A stretch of 64,000 nt of DNA from Thioclava sediminum. Its GTDB lineage: Bacteria; Pseudomonadota; Alphaproteobacteria; Rhodobacterales; Rhodobacteraceae. Shown one piece after another: positions 37,601-46,360 of this stretch (position 1 is its first letter; each line of letters starts with the position of its first letter). Made by a program: the position numbers and the translations under genes. The notes beneath the pieces are model-generated. The model was not told the DNA's origin and searched no databases. It was given only the letters and a program-made list of their open reading frames with translations. The DNA lies in the NCBI RefSeq assembly GCF_002020355.1, contig NZ_MPZV01000001.1, forward strand, positions 1,426,001 to 1,490,000. Reading direction: 5' to 3'.

Positions 37601-38460
37601 CCACCCTCGCGCAGCGATATTTGACGGCGAAGGCTGGCCTGCCGCTTTTTGTCCTGACCCTCGCCGCGTCGCTCGCGTTCAGCGGCGGCGCCGAGGCGCA
37701 GGAGGCGGGCGGCTTGCTTGGCGATCTGGCGCAGGGGCTCAACAACGCCGCCCCGGGCAGCGACGCCGCGGCCAGCCTGAGCGGGCGGATCATCCAGCTG
37801 ATCGCGCTGATGACCGTGCTGAGCATCGCGCCGGGCGTCCTCGTCGTCATGACCAGCTTCACCCGCTTCGTGATCGTCTTCTCGATGCTCCGCTCCGCTC
37901 TGGGACTGAACCAGACGCCGCCGAACATGGTGCTGAGCGCGATGGCGTTGTTCATGACTTTCTTCGTCATGCAGCCGGTCTTCGACGATGCCTGGACCGG
38001 CGGGCTGCGGCCGCTTCTGAACAACACGGTGACCGAGGAACAGGCGCTCGTCGGGATCGGCGCGCCGTTCAAGGCCTTCATGTTTGCCAATACGCGCCCG
38101 AAGGATCTGAAGCTCTTTGCCGATCTCGTCCGCAACAACGAAGCAGGGCAAAACGCCGAGCCCGCGCCCGAGACACCCGCCCCCGCTACGGCAGAGGAGG
38201 CGAGCTGGCGCACCCTCGTGCCCGCCTTCATGATCTCCGAACTGCGGCGCGCCTTCACGATCGGCTTCCTGATCTACCTGCCCTTCATCGCGATCGACCT
38301 CATCGTCGCCTCGGTGTTGATGAGCGCGGGCATGATGATGTTGCCGCCGGTGATGATCTCGCTGCCCTTCAAGGTGATCTTCTTCGTACTGATCGACGGC
38401 TGGTACATGCTCGCAGGGAGCATGATGCAATCCTATGTTGCCTATGGCGGGGGCGGCTAA
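37597..38460 (+). CDS. fliP: Flagellar export gate protein FliP
   Basis: 287 residues with a cleavable N-terminal signal-like segment (to about 36), then four spans with the family motifs LSIAPGVLVVMTSFTRFVIV, LGLNQTPPNMVLSAMALFMT and RRAFTIGFLIYLPFIAIDL. No fliO is seen nearby, as in many alphaproteobacteria. Last gene of the fliF operon. Confidence 0.97.
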   Translation: MTTLAQRYLTAKAGLPLFVLTLAASLAFSGGAEAQEAGGLLGDLAQGLNNAAPGSDAAASLSGRIIQLIALMTVLSIAPGVLVVMTSFTRFVIVFSMLRSALGLNQTPPNMVLSAMALFMTFFVMQPVFDDAWTGGLRPLLNNTVTEEQALVGIGAPFKAFMFANTRPKDLKLFADLVRNNEAGQNAEPAPETPAPATAEEASWRTLVPAFMISELRRAFTIGFLIYLPFIAIDLIVASVLMSAGMMMLPPVMISLPFKVIFFVLIDGWYMLAGSMMQSYVAYGGGG

Positions 38461-38584
38461 GGCTCGGTGCCGCCCCTATCCTTAGAAAACGCCTAACCTC
38501 AAAGAATAGAGTGCGATCCTGATTGAGAATACAAGGATAGACTGCTATTCTCGCCGAGACCTCAGAACAGATCGAGCGCCGACG
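38461..38584 (+). promoter_or_regulatory. fliG upstream region, octamer repeats 31 bp apart
   Basis: AAGAATAG at 38502-38509 and AAGGATAG at 38533-38540 are direct repeats exactly 31 bp apart, each followed by AGTGC or ACTGC. An inverted copy CTATCCTT lies at 38476-38483, and CTATTCT at 38545-38551. TTGAGAATACAAGGATAGA aligns with the fliF element. Likely regulator sites and promoter for fliG. Confidence 0.6.
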
Positions 38585-39601
38585 ATGAAAACCTCCCGGG
38601 ATTACAAGAAACTGCGCGGCCCCGAGAAGGCGGCAATCCTTTTCCTCTGCCTTGGGGAGAAGCATGGCGCCGGGCTGATGCAGAGGCTCGACGATTACGA
38701 CATCCACTCGATCACCCACGCGATCTCGTCTCTGGGTACGATCCCGGCCGATGTCGTGGAAGAGGTGATGAGCGAGTTCATGGAAACCGCAGGCGATGGC
38801 GGCGGTATCGTCGGGTCGATGGAAATGGCCCAAAGCATGCTCAAGGGGTTCCTGCCCGAGGATCGGGTGAGCGACATCATGCAGGAGATCCAGGGCCCGC
38901 TGGTAGGCCGCAATATCTGGGAGAACTTCTCCGCGCTCAACGAACAGGTCATCGCCAATTACCTGAAGGAAGAGCACGATCAGACGGTCGCGGCGATCCT
39001 CAGCAAAGTGAAACCCGAGGTGGCCTCGAAAGTGCTGCCGCTTCTGGGCGAGGAGCGCATGATGGAGGTGCTGGAGCGGATGATCGGCATCGACACCGTG
39101 CCGCGCTACGTCTTCCAGAATATCGAGGAGACGCTGCAGAAAGAGTTCATGAGCTCGGCGACGCGCAACACCGGGCCGGACCCGCAGCAGCGCATGGCCG
39201 ATCTCTTCAACAAGCTCGACAGCAAGCTGTTCGACGACATCACCCAGCGTCTGGAGAAGCGCATCCCGGATGCCTTCGGCGCAATCAAGGCGAAGATGTT
39301 CACCTTCGACGATCTGTGCAAGCTCGACCAGCAGAGCCTCGTCAAAGTCATGCGCGGGGTCGAAGGGCAAACGCTTCCGCTCGCCTTGCGCGGGGCGAAG
39401 AAGGAGGTGCGCGATTACTTCCTGAGCGCCCTGCCCGCCCGCTCGCGCGACATGCTGAACGAGGAAATGACTGCGATGGGCCCAGTGCGCGGGCGCGAAG
39501 TGCAAGAGGCGCAATCCGCGCTGGTGGACTATGCGCTAGAGCTGTCGCGCGATGACGAGATCCGCATCCCGCTCGACGATGATGACGTGATTATCGACTG
39601 A
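38585..39601 (+). CDS. fliG: Flagellar motor switch protein FliG
   Basis: 338-residue C-ring protein that contacts MotA. N-terminal domain (KLRGPEKAAILFLCLGEK), middle domain (EHDQTVAAILSKVKPEVASKVL) with the usual EHPQ-like position, and C-terminal torque domain (FTFDDLCKLDQQSLVKVMRGV). Monocistronic with its own upstream control region; convergent with the DUF1217 gene. Confidence 0.96.
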   Translation: MKTSRDYKKLRGPEKAAILFLCLGEKHGAGLMQRLDDYDIHSITHAISSLGTIPADVVEEVMSEFMETAGDGGGIVGSMEMAQSMLKGFLPEDRVSDIMQEIQGPLVGRNIWENFSALNEQVIANYLKEEHDQTVAAILSKVKPEVASKVLPLLGEERMMEVLERMIGIDTVPRYVFQNIEETLQKEFMSSATRNTGPDPQQRMADLFNKLDSKLFDDITQRLEKRIPDAFGAIKAKMFTFDDLCKLDQQSLVKVMRGVEGQTLPLALRGAKKEVRDYFLSALPARSRDMLNEEMTAMGPVRGREVQEAQSALVDYALELSRDDEIRIPLDDDDVIID

Positions 39602-39625
39602 GGTCAGCCGCGATCTAAGGCAGGC

Positions 39626-40453
39626 TTACCGGTAGCGCGAGGCCGAGAAGGTTGCGATCGCGGTCAGATCGAAGGTCGCGGGCACGAACTGGCCCGAGCC
39701 GCCCTGCACCGCGCTTTGCATCAGCGTCACCGCAGCATTCCCCGCGCCATTCGTTGCGAAACTCTGCGCATCGGACACGGCGACGAAATGAGAGATCAGA
39801 TTGTCGACCTCTTTAGGGTCCTTGAGCTTCGTGATGTCGAACTTGTCCTCGAAGATCTGTTTCTGCCGCTCGACATCGAGCTTCACCACGTCATTCGGGA
39901 TACCGAGGGCCGTGCGCATGAACTGTGCCGTGTCCTTGTCTTTCAGGACCGAATACCACGTTTTGACGCCATCGAGCTTCTGGCGGAATTCGAGCACGGA
40001 CCCGACGGTCGCGTTCTGCTCGCCTTCACCATTGATGAACTGCCGGCTGACATATTGATCGACGATCTTGTCCTGCCACGCGGTCGAGGAGGTATTCGTA
40101 TTCGCCGTCCCGCCGTTGGTGAACCCGAGCGCATCGTAGAGCTTGCGGAAGCGCGGATCGGTGAGCTTGTTCACAAGCGAGGTCTTGTCGGCGGAATCGC
40201 TCGACAGGATTTCGCGCATCATCGCCTTACCGAACATCTGGTCTTCCAGATCGAAGGCTTTCATCACGAAGCTATAGGCGTCGTAATTGTCCACCAGATC
40301 GGCTGCAGTGTGGATATTGGCGATATTCTCGCGGAAACGGCTGATCGCGCGGGCATGTTGCGGCTCTTTCGCCAGCTGATCGAGCTGCTTGGATTGAGTC
40401 CGGTCGATCAGGTTCAGCGCGAGGCGGCTGCTCATTCCCGAAATCGTCAGCAT
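39626..40453 (-). CDS. DUF1217 flagellar cluster protein
   Basis: 275-residue protein of the DUF1217 type, found in alphaproteobacterial flagellar clusters near flaF/flbT. Visible features: helical N-terminus (LALNLIDRTQSKQLDQLAKEP), the motif FVMKAFDLEDQMFGKAMMREIL, and LTDPRFRKLYDALGF. No signal peptide or membrane span. Function not established; possible structural or export-related role. Overlaps flbT by 7 bp. Confidence 0.82.
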   Translation of the reverse strand: MLTISGMSSRLALNLIDRTQSKQLDQLAKEPQHARAISRFRENIANIHTAADLVDNYDAYSFVMKAFDLEDQMFGKAMMREILSSDSADKTSLVNKLTDPRFRKLYDALGFTNGGTANTNTSSTAWQDKIVDQYVSRQFINGEGEQNATVGSVLEFRQKLDGVKTWYSVLKDKDTAQFMRTALGIPNDVVKLDVERQKQIFEDKFDITKLKDPKEVDNLISHFVAVSDAQSFATNGAGNAAVTLMQSAVQGGSGQFVPATFDLTAIATFSASRYR

Positions 40454-40881
40454 TCTTCCCCCTCCAGCGCCACCGCCGGGCTCGCATCTCCGGAGAGGCG
40501 CGCGAAAAGTTCCTCTTCGCGTCGCATGACCGGGCGCAGCGCGCTCAACGCCTTGTAGTAATCGCCCTGGGAGACCCAGTTCGCTGCCTCGAAGACGCCG
40601 CCGACCACGGGGGCACTGAAAATCGTGGCAAGATCGGCAAGCTTTTCCTGAACAACCGGCACCAGCGTGTCGCGCGTATCGGCGCGGATCAGCGCCGTCT
40701 GAATCAGGAAGTAGGCCTGCTTCACCGGGGTCGGCTCGCAGTTTTCATCCAGCAAATCTTCGGCCCGGATCACGTCGGCGGTGTTCTCGATCTGAAGCGT
40801 CTGGCGACGGTTGGCATTTCGGATCACGCATCCATTGACCACGATCCGCTCGTTCGGTTTCAACGTCAGTCGTAATGCCAT
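40447..40881 (-). CDS. flbT: Flagellin translation regulator FlbT
   Basis: 144 residues matching FlbT: start MALRLTLKPNERIVVNGCVI, then LQIENTADVIRAEDLL and AYFLIQTALIRADT. In Caulobacter FlbT acts on flagellin mRNA translation when the hook is incomplete; here it sits in the flaF-flbT-DUF1217 group just beyond the flagellin gene. Confidence 0.95.
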   Translation of the reverse strand: MALRLTLKPNERIVVNGCVIRNANRRQTLQIENTADVIRAEDLLDENCEPTPVKQAYFLIQTALIRADTRDTLVPVVQEKLADLATIFSAPVVGGVFEAANWVSQGDYYKALSALRPVMRREEELFARLSGDASPAVALEGEEC

Positions 40882-40896
40882 GATCCGCGCCCCTTC

Positions 40897-41298
40897 TTAT
40901 TCCGCAGCCACCGGCTCGCCAGCGTCGCCGCTGAGCCCACGGATGATGTTGCGATTCACCTCGACGAGGGGCGAGACCGTGCCACCGCCACCCATCACGA
41001 CTTGCGTCTCCCGCTCGACCCAGAGCGCGAGAGAAATCAGCGCCGCTTTCAGCTCGGCGGGGAACTGGTTCGCCGGCTCCGCGAGGTCATCGCGCAGTGC
41101 GGTCCAGATGCGCTCGTTCTCCCAGAGCGCAGTGCGCAGACCCTGCGCGAGGACCGCCCCTCGCCCGGCCTGCGACGCGCTGTCATAGTCGGCCAGAAAG
41201 GCTTCCAGCTCGCCGGTGACGCGGGACAGGATACGACGCTCGATCTGCCGCGGAGACTCGGTTTCGGAAATGGTTCGCTTATACGCGGCGACGCTCAT
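40897..41298 (-). CDS. flaF: Flagellin regulator FlaF
   Basis: 133 residues, FlaF family: AAYKRTISETESPRQIERRIL and LRTALWENERIWTALRDDLA motifs. FlaF acts with FlbT, promoting flagellin synthesis and secretion. It follows the flagellin gene (downstream on minus strand) behind a terminator. Confidence 0.94.
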   Translation of the reverse strand: MSVAAYKRTISETESPRQIERRILSRVTGELEAFLADYDSASQAGRGAVLAQGLRTALWENERIWTALRDDLAEPANQFPAELKAALISLALWVERETQVVMGGGGTVSPLVEVNRNIIRGLSGDAGEPVAAE

Positions 41299-41408
41299 GC
41301 AAGCTCTCCTCTCGATATTCTTTTCTTCTCTTTCGCCGAACTTAGCACGGCGCGGTTAAAGGCGTTTTTAAACTTTGCCGGAAAAGACAACCCAAGCGCG
41401 GCAAAAGA

Positions 41409-41435
41409 AAAGGCCCCGCAACATACGGGGCCTTT
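41409..41435 (-). terminator. Terminator of the flagellin gene
   Basis: Ten-base stem AAAGGCCCCG (41409-41418) with CGGGGCCTTT (41426-41435), 7-nt loop; on the minus strand followed by TTTTCTTTT-like T tract into 41401. It lies 23 bp past the flagellin stop. Confidence 0.93.
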
Positions 41436-41457
41436 CCATTCAGTTCATCGCCACGAT

Positions 41458-42285
41458 TTAGCGGAACAGGCTCAGAAGGTTCTGAGGGCCCTGGTTCGCA
41501 ATCGAGAGCGACTGCGTCGCGAGCTGCTGCTGGACCTGGTAGGACTGCAGGCGAGCCGCCTCCTTCTCCATGTCCGCATCGACCATGTTGCCGACACCGG
41601 TGTCGAGCTTGTCGGTCAGCTTGCCGAGGAAGTCCTGCTGGGATTCCAGCGACTTCTCCGCAACACCGAGCGAGGTCGCGTTGTCGATGGCCGTCGACAG
41701 GGCGCTTTGGGCGCTCGTCAGCGCGCTGGTCAGAACCGCCGCCGAACCACCAGAGATATCGATCCCGCTCAGCGTCGCCTGAAGCGTAGAGAGATCGACC
41801 GCCTGGAAGGTCATCGACGTGGTCGCGAAGGAACCGCTTGCGCGGCTGATCCCGGTGACGACCGTCACGTTGGCCGAACCGTCGACGAGGCTGTCGCCGT
41901 TGAAGGTCGCCTGGCTGATCGTGGTGCCGATCTGATCGACGATGCTGCGCAGTTCCTTCTGGACCGCAGCATGATCAACCGCGTCGCCCTGAGCGAACGA
42001 AACACGTTCGACGAACTGCTGGGCGAGATCCTTCACCGACTCTGCACCAAGACGCGCGGTCGAAACCGAGTTCTTGGTCAGGGTCAGACCTTCGTTGATC
42101 GACTTGTACATGCCGCTGTCGCTGTTCATCGATTCCGAGATCGAGAAATACGCGGCATTGTCTTTCGCCGAGTTGATCTTCTTGCCGGTCGAAATGCGGT
42201 TCTGCGTGTCTTCGAGACCCTTGTTGACCCCACGGAGGGTCGCAAGAGCATTCATCGCGGAGGTATTGGTAAGAATGGACGACAT
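41458..42285 (-). CDS. fliC: Flagellin
   Basis: Filament protein of 275 residues, short because it consists mainly of D0/D1 domains. N-terminal signature SSILTNTSAMNALATLRGVN with TGKKINSAKDNAAYFSISE; C-terminal helix ESQQDFLGKLTDKLDTGVGN and ending LSIANQGPQNLLSLFR. The middle (about 120-190) is Ser/Thr rich, offering possible O-glycosylation sites. It is the only flagellin gene in the window. A perfect CtrA box lies 91-105 bp upstream of the start. Confidence 0.97.
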   Translation of the reverse strand: MSSILTNTSAMNALATLRGVNKGLEDTQNRISTGKKINSAKDNAAYFSISESMNSDSGMYKSINEGLTLTKNSVSTARLGAESVKDLAQQFVERVSFAQGDAVDHAAVQKELRSIVDQIGTTISQATFNGDSLVDGSANVTVVTGISRASGSFATTSMTFQAVDLSTLQATLSGIDISGGSAAVLTSALTSAQSALSTAIDNATSLGVAEKSLESQQDFLGKLTDKLDTGVGNMVDADMEKEAARLQSYQVQQQLATQSLSIANQGPQNLLSLFR

Positions 42286-42375
42286 TTCTAGTCACTCCTC
42301 ATTCTGAAAGATATTTGTTTTCGTCTTCTGACAGAAAAACGGCGCGAGCCGTGGAGAGGAATTTTGGGCCGAAGA

Positions 42376-42390
42376 TTAAGCGCAGGTTAA
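42376..42390 (-). promoter_or_regulatory. CtrA box upstream of flagellin
   Basis: TTAA (42376-42379), 7 bases, TTAA (42387-42390): perfect match to the alphaproteobacterial CtrA consensus, located between the flagellin start (42285) and the end of the flgN-like gene (42405). Confidence 0.75.
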
Positions 42391-42404
42391 CGAATGCAGG
42401 AAAC

Positions 42405-42905
42405 CTAGAATTCCCTATCGATATGCATCTGCGGACCGTCCTGTCCTGTGACCGGTTTGCCACTCTTTCCATAGAGGCCATCGAGACTGTGCCGGTTCCG
42501 GATCTTCTCGATCTCGCGCACGATCTCGCGGGTCGCCTCGGACATCCGCGACAGTAGAACGCTATTGTCCTGCACGGCGGTCTTCAGTTGGCGGAGCTTT
42601 TCGCGAAGCGCGGGCGCAGCATCCTCAGACGCTTCGAGGAATGGCTCGATCACGGGGATCTTCAACTCGATCCGCTTCAGCAGGTCCGCCTTGCGATCAT
42701 AAAGCTCGGTGACGCGATCCAAATGCCCCGCCTCGACCGCCGCGATTTCCTCATGCAACAGATCGAGCGTCGCATCGATATTCGCCTCGAAAGCGGCGAG
42801 GTTGGCGTCGTCTTGTTCCGTGAGGACAGGACCCTCGGCGGAAATTTCGCGCCGGGCCTGCATGCGCTTGCGAAAACGCGACGGGGTCTCGTCAGCCATG
42901 GTCAT
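42405..42905 (-). CDS. FlgN-like export chaperone
   Basis: 166-residue, all-helical, charged protein (FEANIDATLDLLHEEIAAVE, LYDRKADLLKRIELKIP, LREKLRQLKTAVQDNSVLL), consistent in size and pattern with FlgN, the chaperone for FlgK/FlgL. Last gene of flgI-flgJ-flgN; it overlaps flgJ by 14 bp. FlgN sequences are poorly conserved. Confidence 0.65.
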   Translation of the reverse strand: MTMADETPSRFRKRMQARREISAEGPVLTEQDDANLAAFEANIDATLDLLHEEIAAVEAGHLDRVTELYDRKADLLKRIELKIPVIEPFLEASEDAAPALREKLRQLKTAVQDNSVLLSRMSEATREIVREIEKIRNRHSLDGLYGKSGKPVTGQDGPQMHIDREF

Positions 42906-43209
42906 CTCCGTTCGAGTTGTAGACGCCGATCATCCGCTCGACGCTCTGCGCGATCCCGGTCCGACCGGAGGCGGCGATCTCGTCGGCGATGCCGCGTGCG
43001 AGGAAGGACTTCCACATCTCCTCGGCGTGGCCACCATCGAGACCGCCCATCTTCACGGTTTTCATCATCTCGCCCACGGCCTGCTGCAGGAAGGTCGCCT
43101 CGAAATTCTTGGCGATCTCCTTCGCGTCCTGCGTCTTTGCACCGGTAGCGGCAGGCGCGTTGAGCGATGCGGCCGAAAGCGACGGCTTCGACGGATCGAG
43201 CGGATTCAT
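42892..43209 (-). CDS. flgJ: Rod-binding protein (FlgJ N-terminal domain type)
   Basis: 105 residues containing the FlgJ rod-binding domain (EIAKNFEATFLQQAVGEMMKT, EEMWKSFLARGIADEIA). The C-terminal peptidoglycan hydrolase domain of enteric FlgJ is absent, as is usual in alphaproteobacteria; a separate transglycosylase (27322) may replace it. The ATG overlaps the flgI stop. Confidence 0.9.
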   Translation of the reverse strand: MNPLDPSKPSLSAASLNAPAATGAKTQDAKEIAKNFEATFLQQAVGEMMKTVKMGGLDGGHAEEMWKSFLARGIADEIAASGRTGIAQSVERMIGVYNSNGDDHG

Positions 43210-44366
43210 CAGATGATCTCCAGATCGGCATGAAGCGCACCCGCGGCCTTGATCGCCTGCAGGATCGAGATCGTCTGCCGCGCGCCCACGCCAATCGCAT
43301 TGAGGCCGTCCACGAGGTCCTGAAGGCTGACATCGCCCCCCTGGAGCACGCTGAACTGGGTGTTCCTCTCTTCGACCTGCACATCCGTTTCGGGCACTAC
43401 GACAGTCTCCCCGATAGAGATCGGCTTCGGCTGGCTGACCGCGTAGCTTTCCTTGACCTTCACGGTCAGACCGCCCTGACTGATCGCGACCTGATCGATC
43501 CGAACATTCGAGCCGATCACGATGGTCCCGGATTTCTCGTCGACCACCACCTTGGCAACGGAGTCGGGCGTGACGGGCAGGTTTTCGATCATCGCCAGCA
43601 GCTCCGGCACGCCGTATTTGCCCTTCGCCTGCACCTCGATGGTGGAGGGGTCGAGCATCTGCGCGGTGTTGTGGCCCAGCTTGTCGTTGATCACCCCGGC
43701 GACGCGCGATGCGGTCGTGAAATCGGGCTCGCGGAGGGACAGGCGCACGGAATTCATCGAGTTCAATTCGAATGCGATTTCCTTCTCGACGATGGCGCCG
43801 TTCTCCATCCGCGCGACGGTCGGCACGCCGTCCACGATGCTCGCCGCATTGCCCTTCGCACTATAGCCCGCGACCGAGATCGGCCCCTGCCCCACGGCGT
43901 AGATCTCGCCATCCGCCCCGACGAGCGGCGTCACGATCAGCGTGCCGCCGCGCAGGCTGTCCGCATTGCCGAGCGAGGAGATCGTCACGTCGATCGTCGA
44001 ACCACGGCGGGCGAAGGGCGGCAGCTTTGCCGTCACCATCACCGCGGCCGTGTTCTTCGTCTTGATCGCATCGCCGGAGAGATTGCCGACCCCGAGCCGT
44101 TCGAGCATCCCCTCGATCGACTTCTTGGTGAAGGGGCTGCCGTTGAGGGTGTCGCCGGTGCCGTTCAGGCCGACCACGAGACCGTAGCCCACGAGCTGGT
44201 TCTCGCGCACGCCTTCGAAACTGGCGATATCCTTGATGCGAACCTGTGCGGCGGCCGGGATCGCGCAGAGCGTCCCTGCAATGACGGAGAGCGCGACGAG
44301 CGCCCCACGCACCCCGGCGCGAGAAAACGACGCCCGATTACCTTTTCGGCGCAAAGAAGCAAGCAT
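43209..44366 (-). CDS. flgI: Flagellar P-ring protein FlgI
   Basis: 385-residue periplasmic P-ring protein with signal peptide (ALVALSVIAGTLCAIPAAAQ) and family motifs VRIKDIASFEGVRENQLVGYG, GLNGTGDTLNGSPFTKKS, and TVDVTISSLGNADSLRGG-like segment. First gene of flgI-flgJ-flgN, divergent from the FtcR-like regulator. Confidence 0.97.
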   Translation of the reverse strand: MLASLRRKGNRASFSRAGVRGALVALSVIAGTLCAIPAAAQVRIKDIASFEGVRENQLVGYGLVVGLNGTGDTLNGSPFTKKSIEGMLERLGVGNLSGDAIKTKNTAAVMVTAKLPPFARRGSTIDVTISSLGNADSLRGGTLIVTPLVGADGEIYAVGQGPISVAGYSAKGNAASIVDGVPTVARMENGAIVEKEIAFELNSMNSVRLSLREPDFTTASRVAGVINDKLGHNTAQMLDPSTIEVQAKGKYGVPELLAMIENLPVTPDSVAKVVVDEKSGTIVIGSNVRIDQVAISQGGLTVKVKESYAVSQPKPISIGETVVVPETDVQVEERNTQFSVLQGGDVSLQDLVDGLNAIGVGARQTISILQAIKAAGALHADLEII

Positions 44367-44518
44367 AGTTTCCTCACATCACCAGCACATTCCGCCAAAT
44401 TAAAGCAAAACATAAATAGTGTCCAATATAAATCAGTACTATTCTTGACTAATCCTTTGTGGCAACTTAGCGTGATCTTGCCGCTTGTGCGAGAAACTTG
44501 CCCGGGATGGAGGCCTGC
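44367..44518. promoter_or_regulatory. flgI / FtcR-like regulator divergent region, octamer repeats 11 bp apart
   Basis: On the minus strand AAGGATTAG (44449-44457) and AAGAATAG (44439-44446) are direct repeats 11 bp apart, 73-91 bp before the flgI start and 62-80 bp before the regulator start. Adjacent TTGCCACAAAGGATTAG aligns with the fliF and fliG elements. An 11-bp spacing is what OmpR-family dimers use. Confidence 0.6.
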
Positions 44519-45271
44519 ATGAATATTTACGTCTTTGAGCCTCGCGATGGCCGCGTTCGCGGCCTGCTCAGCGAGCTGGAGAGCGTTGGGCTGCAACCCG
44601 TCCTCGTCCCCGCATCCTTCTTCGCGTCCGATCTCAGCACGCTGAACCAGAAGGGCGTCGACACGCGGGCGATCCTGATCGGCGACTGCCCGGAAGTGAC
44701 CGACTATATCCGGGCCATCCGGAGTTGCGGCTGCCGCAATCCGGTTCTGGTGATGCGCGATTTCAAGAACTCACGCGATGCCTCGGAAGCGCTCGATGCC
44801 GGGGCCGACGACGTCATGGTCAGCCCGATCAAGGGGATCGAGGCACTGTCGCGGATCAACTCGATCATCCGCCGCTCCTATGGCCACGCTGCCGAGAGCA
44901 TCAGTGTCGGCGAGATCACCGCCTTCTTCGACGGGCGCGATCCGCTGGTCTCCGGCGCGCGGCTGAAGCTGTCGAACCGTGAGCACGCGATCTTCCAGCA
45001 CCTGGCGCTTAACGCGAACAAGGTGATTGCGAAAGGCGCGATCTATGACGCGGTCTACGGGATGAGCGACGACCAGCCCTTCGACAAGGTCATCGACGTC
45101 TATATCTGCAAGCTGCGCAAGAAGATCGCCGATGCGGCCGATAGCGGCCACCAATATATCGAGACGGTCTACGGTCGTGGCTACAAGTTCAGCGAGCTGG
45201 AAAGCACGAGAGACGTGAAGCTCGCAGCCTATGAGCAAACCGACGCGCGGGGCACGGTAGCCGCGCGATAA
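44519..45271 (+). CDS. FtcR/Rem-like OmpR-family flagellar regulator
   Basis: 250-residue regulator. The ATG at 44519 has GGAGG 5 nt upstream. N-terminal receiver-like domain (about 1-120) begins MNIYVFEPRDGRVRG. The usual acidic pair after strand 1 reads EPRD, the strand-3 site reads AILIGDCPE, and the conserved lysine near the end is replaced (VMVSPIKG, Ser where Lys-Pro is expected). C-terminal winged helix (about 140-235) with FFDGRDPLVSGARLKLSNRE, YDAVYGMSDDQ and YICKLRKKIADA is close to FtcR of Brucella. FtcR activates fliF there. It is probably the local activator of this cluster; convergent with flgL. Confidence 0.82.
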   Translation: MNIYVFEPRDGRVRGLLSELESVGLQPVLVPASFFASDLSTLNQKGVDTRAILIGDCPEVTDYIRAIRSCGCRNPVLVMRDFKNSRDASEALDAGADDVMVSPIKGIEALSRINSIIRRSYGHAAESISVGEITAFFDGRDPLVSGARLKLSNREHAIFQHLALNANKVIAKGAIYDAVYGMSDDQPFDKVIDVYICKLRKKIADAADSGHQYIETVYGRGYKFSELESTRDVKLAAYEQTDARGTVAAR

Positions 45272-45280
45272 ACGCGCGGC

Positions 45281-46348
45281 TCAGAGATAATTCAGGATCG
45301 ACAGTTTCGACATCTGCGCGGCTACGCTGTAGCTCGCGCTGAGTTGCGTCTGGAGCGCGGTCATCCGGGTCGCGGCCTCATAGGGATCGACCGAGACGTA
45401 ATCCGACAGACGACTGTTCAGCACCGAATCCATCGATTGCTGCTGCGTGAGTTTGATGTCGAGCCGCTTCTGCTTCGCACCCAGCGCAGTCTCGGAATTG
45501 CGCAGCCCTTCGACGCCATCGCTCAGCGCTTTGACGCCGGCTGCCACCCAGCTTTTATAGGCATCCTGATCAGTGATCTTCGACACGTCGGTCGAAGCGA
45601 ACAACGCAAGCCCCTTGATCAGGTTGCGGAACTCGGGATCGTCCGCCTGCATCCCGTAATCGAGCGTCTCGCCATCCCCGATCAGCGCCGTTTTGCGCGG
45701 CGTCCCGGCTGTCGCATCGCCCTGGAAGAAGGTCGAGCTGTAGCGTTTGGCCGGATCGGCATTGGTGTCATCGAACACGCTGTCGATCTGCGACAGCATC
45801 GCCGCGGCCTGGGTCGCATCTGCGGGGCCGCTGCCCACGATCCCCGACAGGACATCCCCCGCCGAGAGACCCGTCGCACCGTTCGTCGCGTCATAGCCCC
45901 GCAGCGCTGCCTTGTCCGAAGCCACCCCGGAGAACAGATGCTCCCCGTCGAGCGAGACATTCAGGCTCGTCATGATGGTGTCGAGGGCGGCGCGCGCGCT
46001 TTGCTGCAGGGTCGCCGCCGAAGCGCCGGGGCGCTCGAGGTTCCCGACGGCGAGACCGAGCACATCCTGCGCCGCCCCGCGCGCCGTCGACGCGCTGGAT
46101 GCGATCATATCCAGCTTGCTCCCGAGGAGCTTGTTCGAGGTAATGAAATGCGAGTTGGTCGTCGCGCGATCTTCCAGCGCGAGCACGAAGGCCGATTTCG
46201 CCCCCATATCCGCATAGACATCGGATTTGCGGCCGGTCGCGACCTCGTCGCTCGTCCGTTGCAGCTCTGCCGTGGTGCGGCTGACCGATCGCCGCGAGAT
46301 CAAGCTCATCTGCAAGGTCGACAGCGAATTCCGGATTAGGGGGATCAT
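45281..46348 (-). CDS. flgL: Hook-filament junction protein FlgL
   Basis: 355 residues, second junction protein. Flagellin-like N-terminus (TLQMSLISRRSVSRTTAELQR) and the DVYADMGAKSAFVLALEDR segment; C-terminal helix (LSASYSVAAQMSKLSILNYL). It follows flgK (46361) after 12 bp. Confidence 0.93.
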   Translation of the reverse strand: MIPLIRNSLSTLQMSLISRRSVSRTTAELQRTSDEVATGRKSDVYADMGAKSAFVLALEDRATTNSHFITSNKLLGSKLDMIASSASTARGAAQDVLGLAVGNLERPGASAATLQQSARAALDTIMTSLNVSLDGEHLFSGVASDKAALRGYDATNGATGLSAGDVLSGIVGSGPADATQAAAMLSQIDSVFDDTNADPAKRYSSTFFQGDATAGTPRKTALIGDGETLDYGMQADDPEFRNLIKGLALFASTDVSKITDQDAYKSWVAAGVKALSDGVEGLRNSETALGAKQKRLDIKLTQQQSMDSVLNSRLSDYVSVDPYEAATRMTALQTQLSASYSVAAQMSKLSILNYL

Positions 46349-46360
46349 CGTTCAGTCTCC

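Noticed and set aside
34784-38541. Reading the TTG-N8-GATAG elements as ordinary -35/-10 promoters
   Set aside because: Only about 10 bases separate TTG from GATAG, too short for a sigma-70 type spacer, so an operator reading is preferred.
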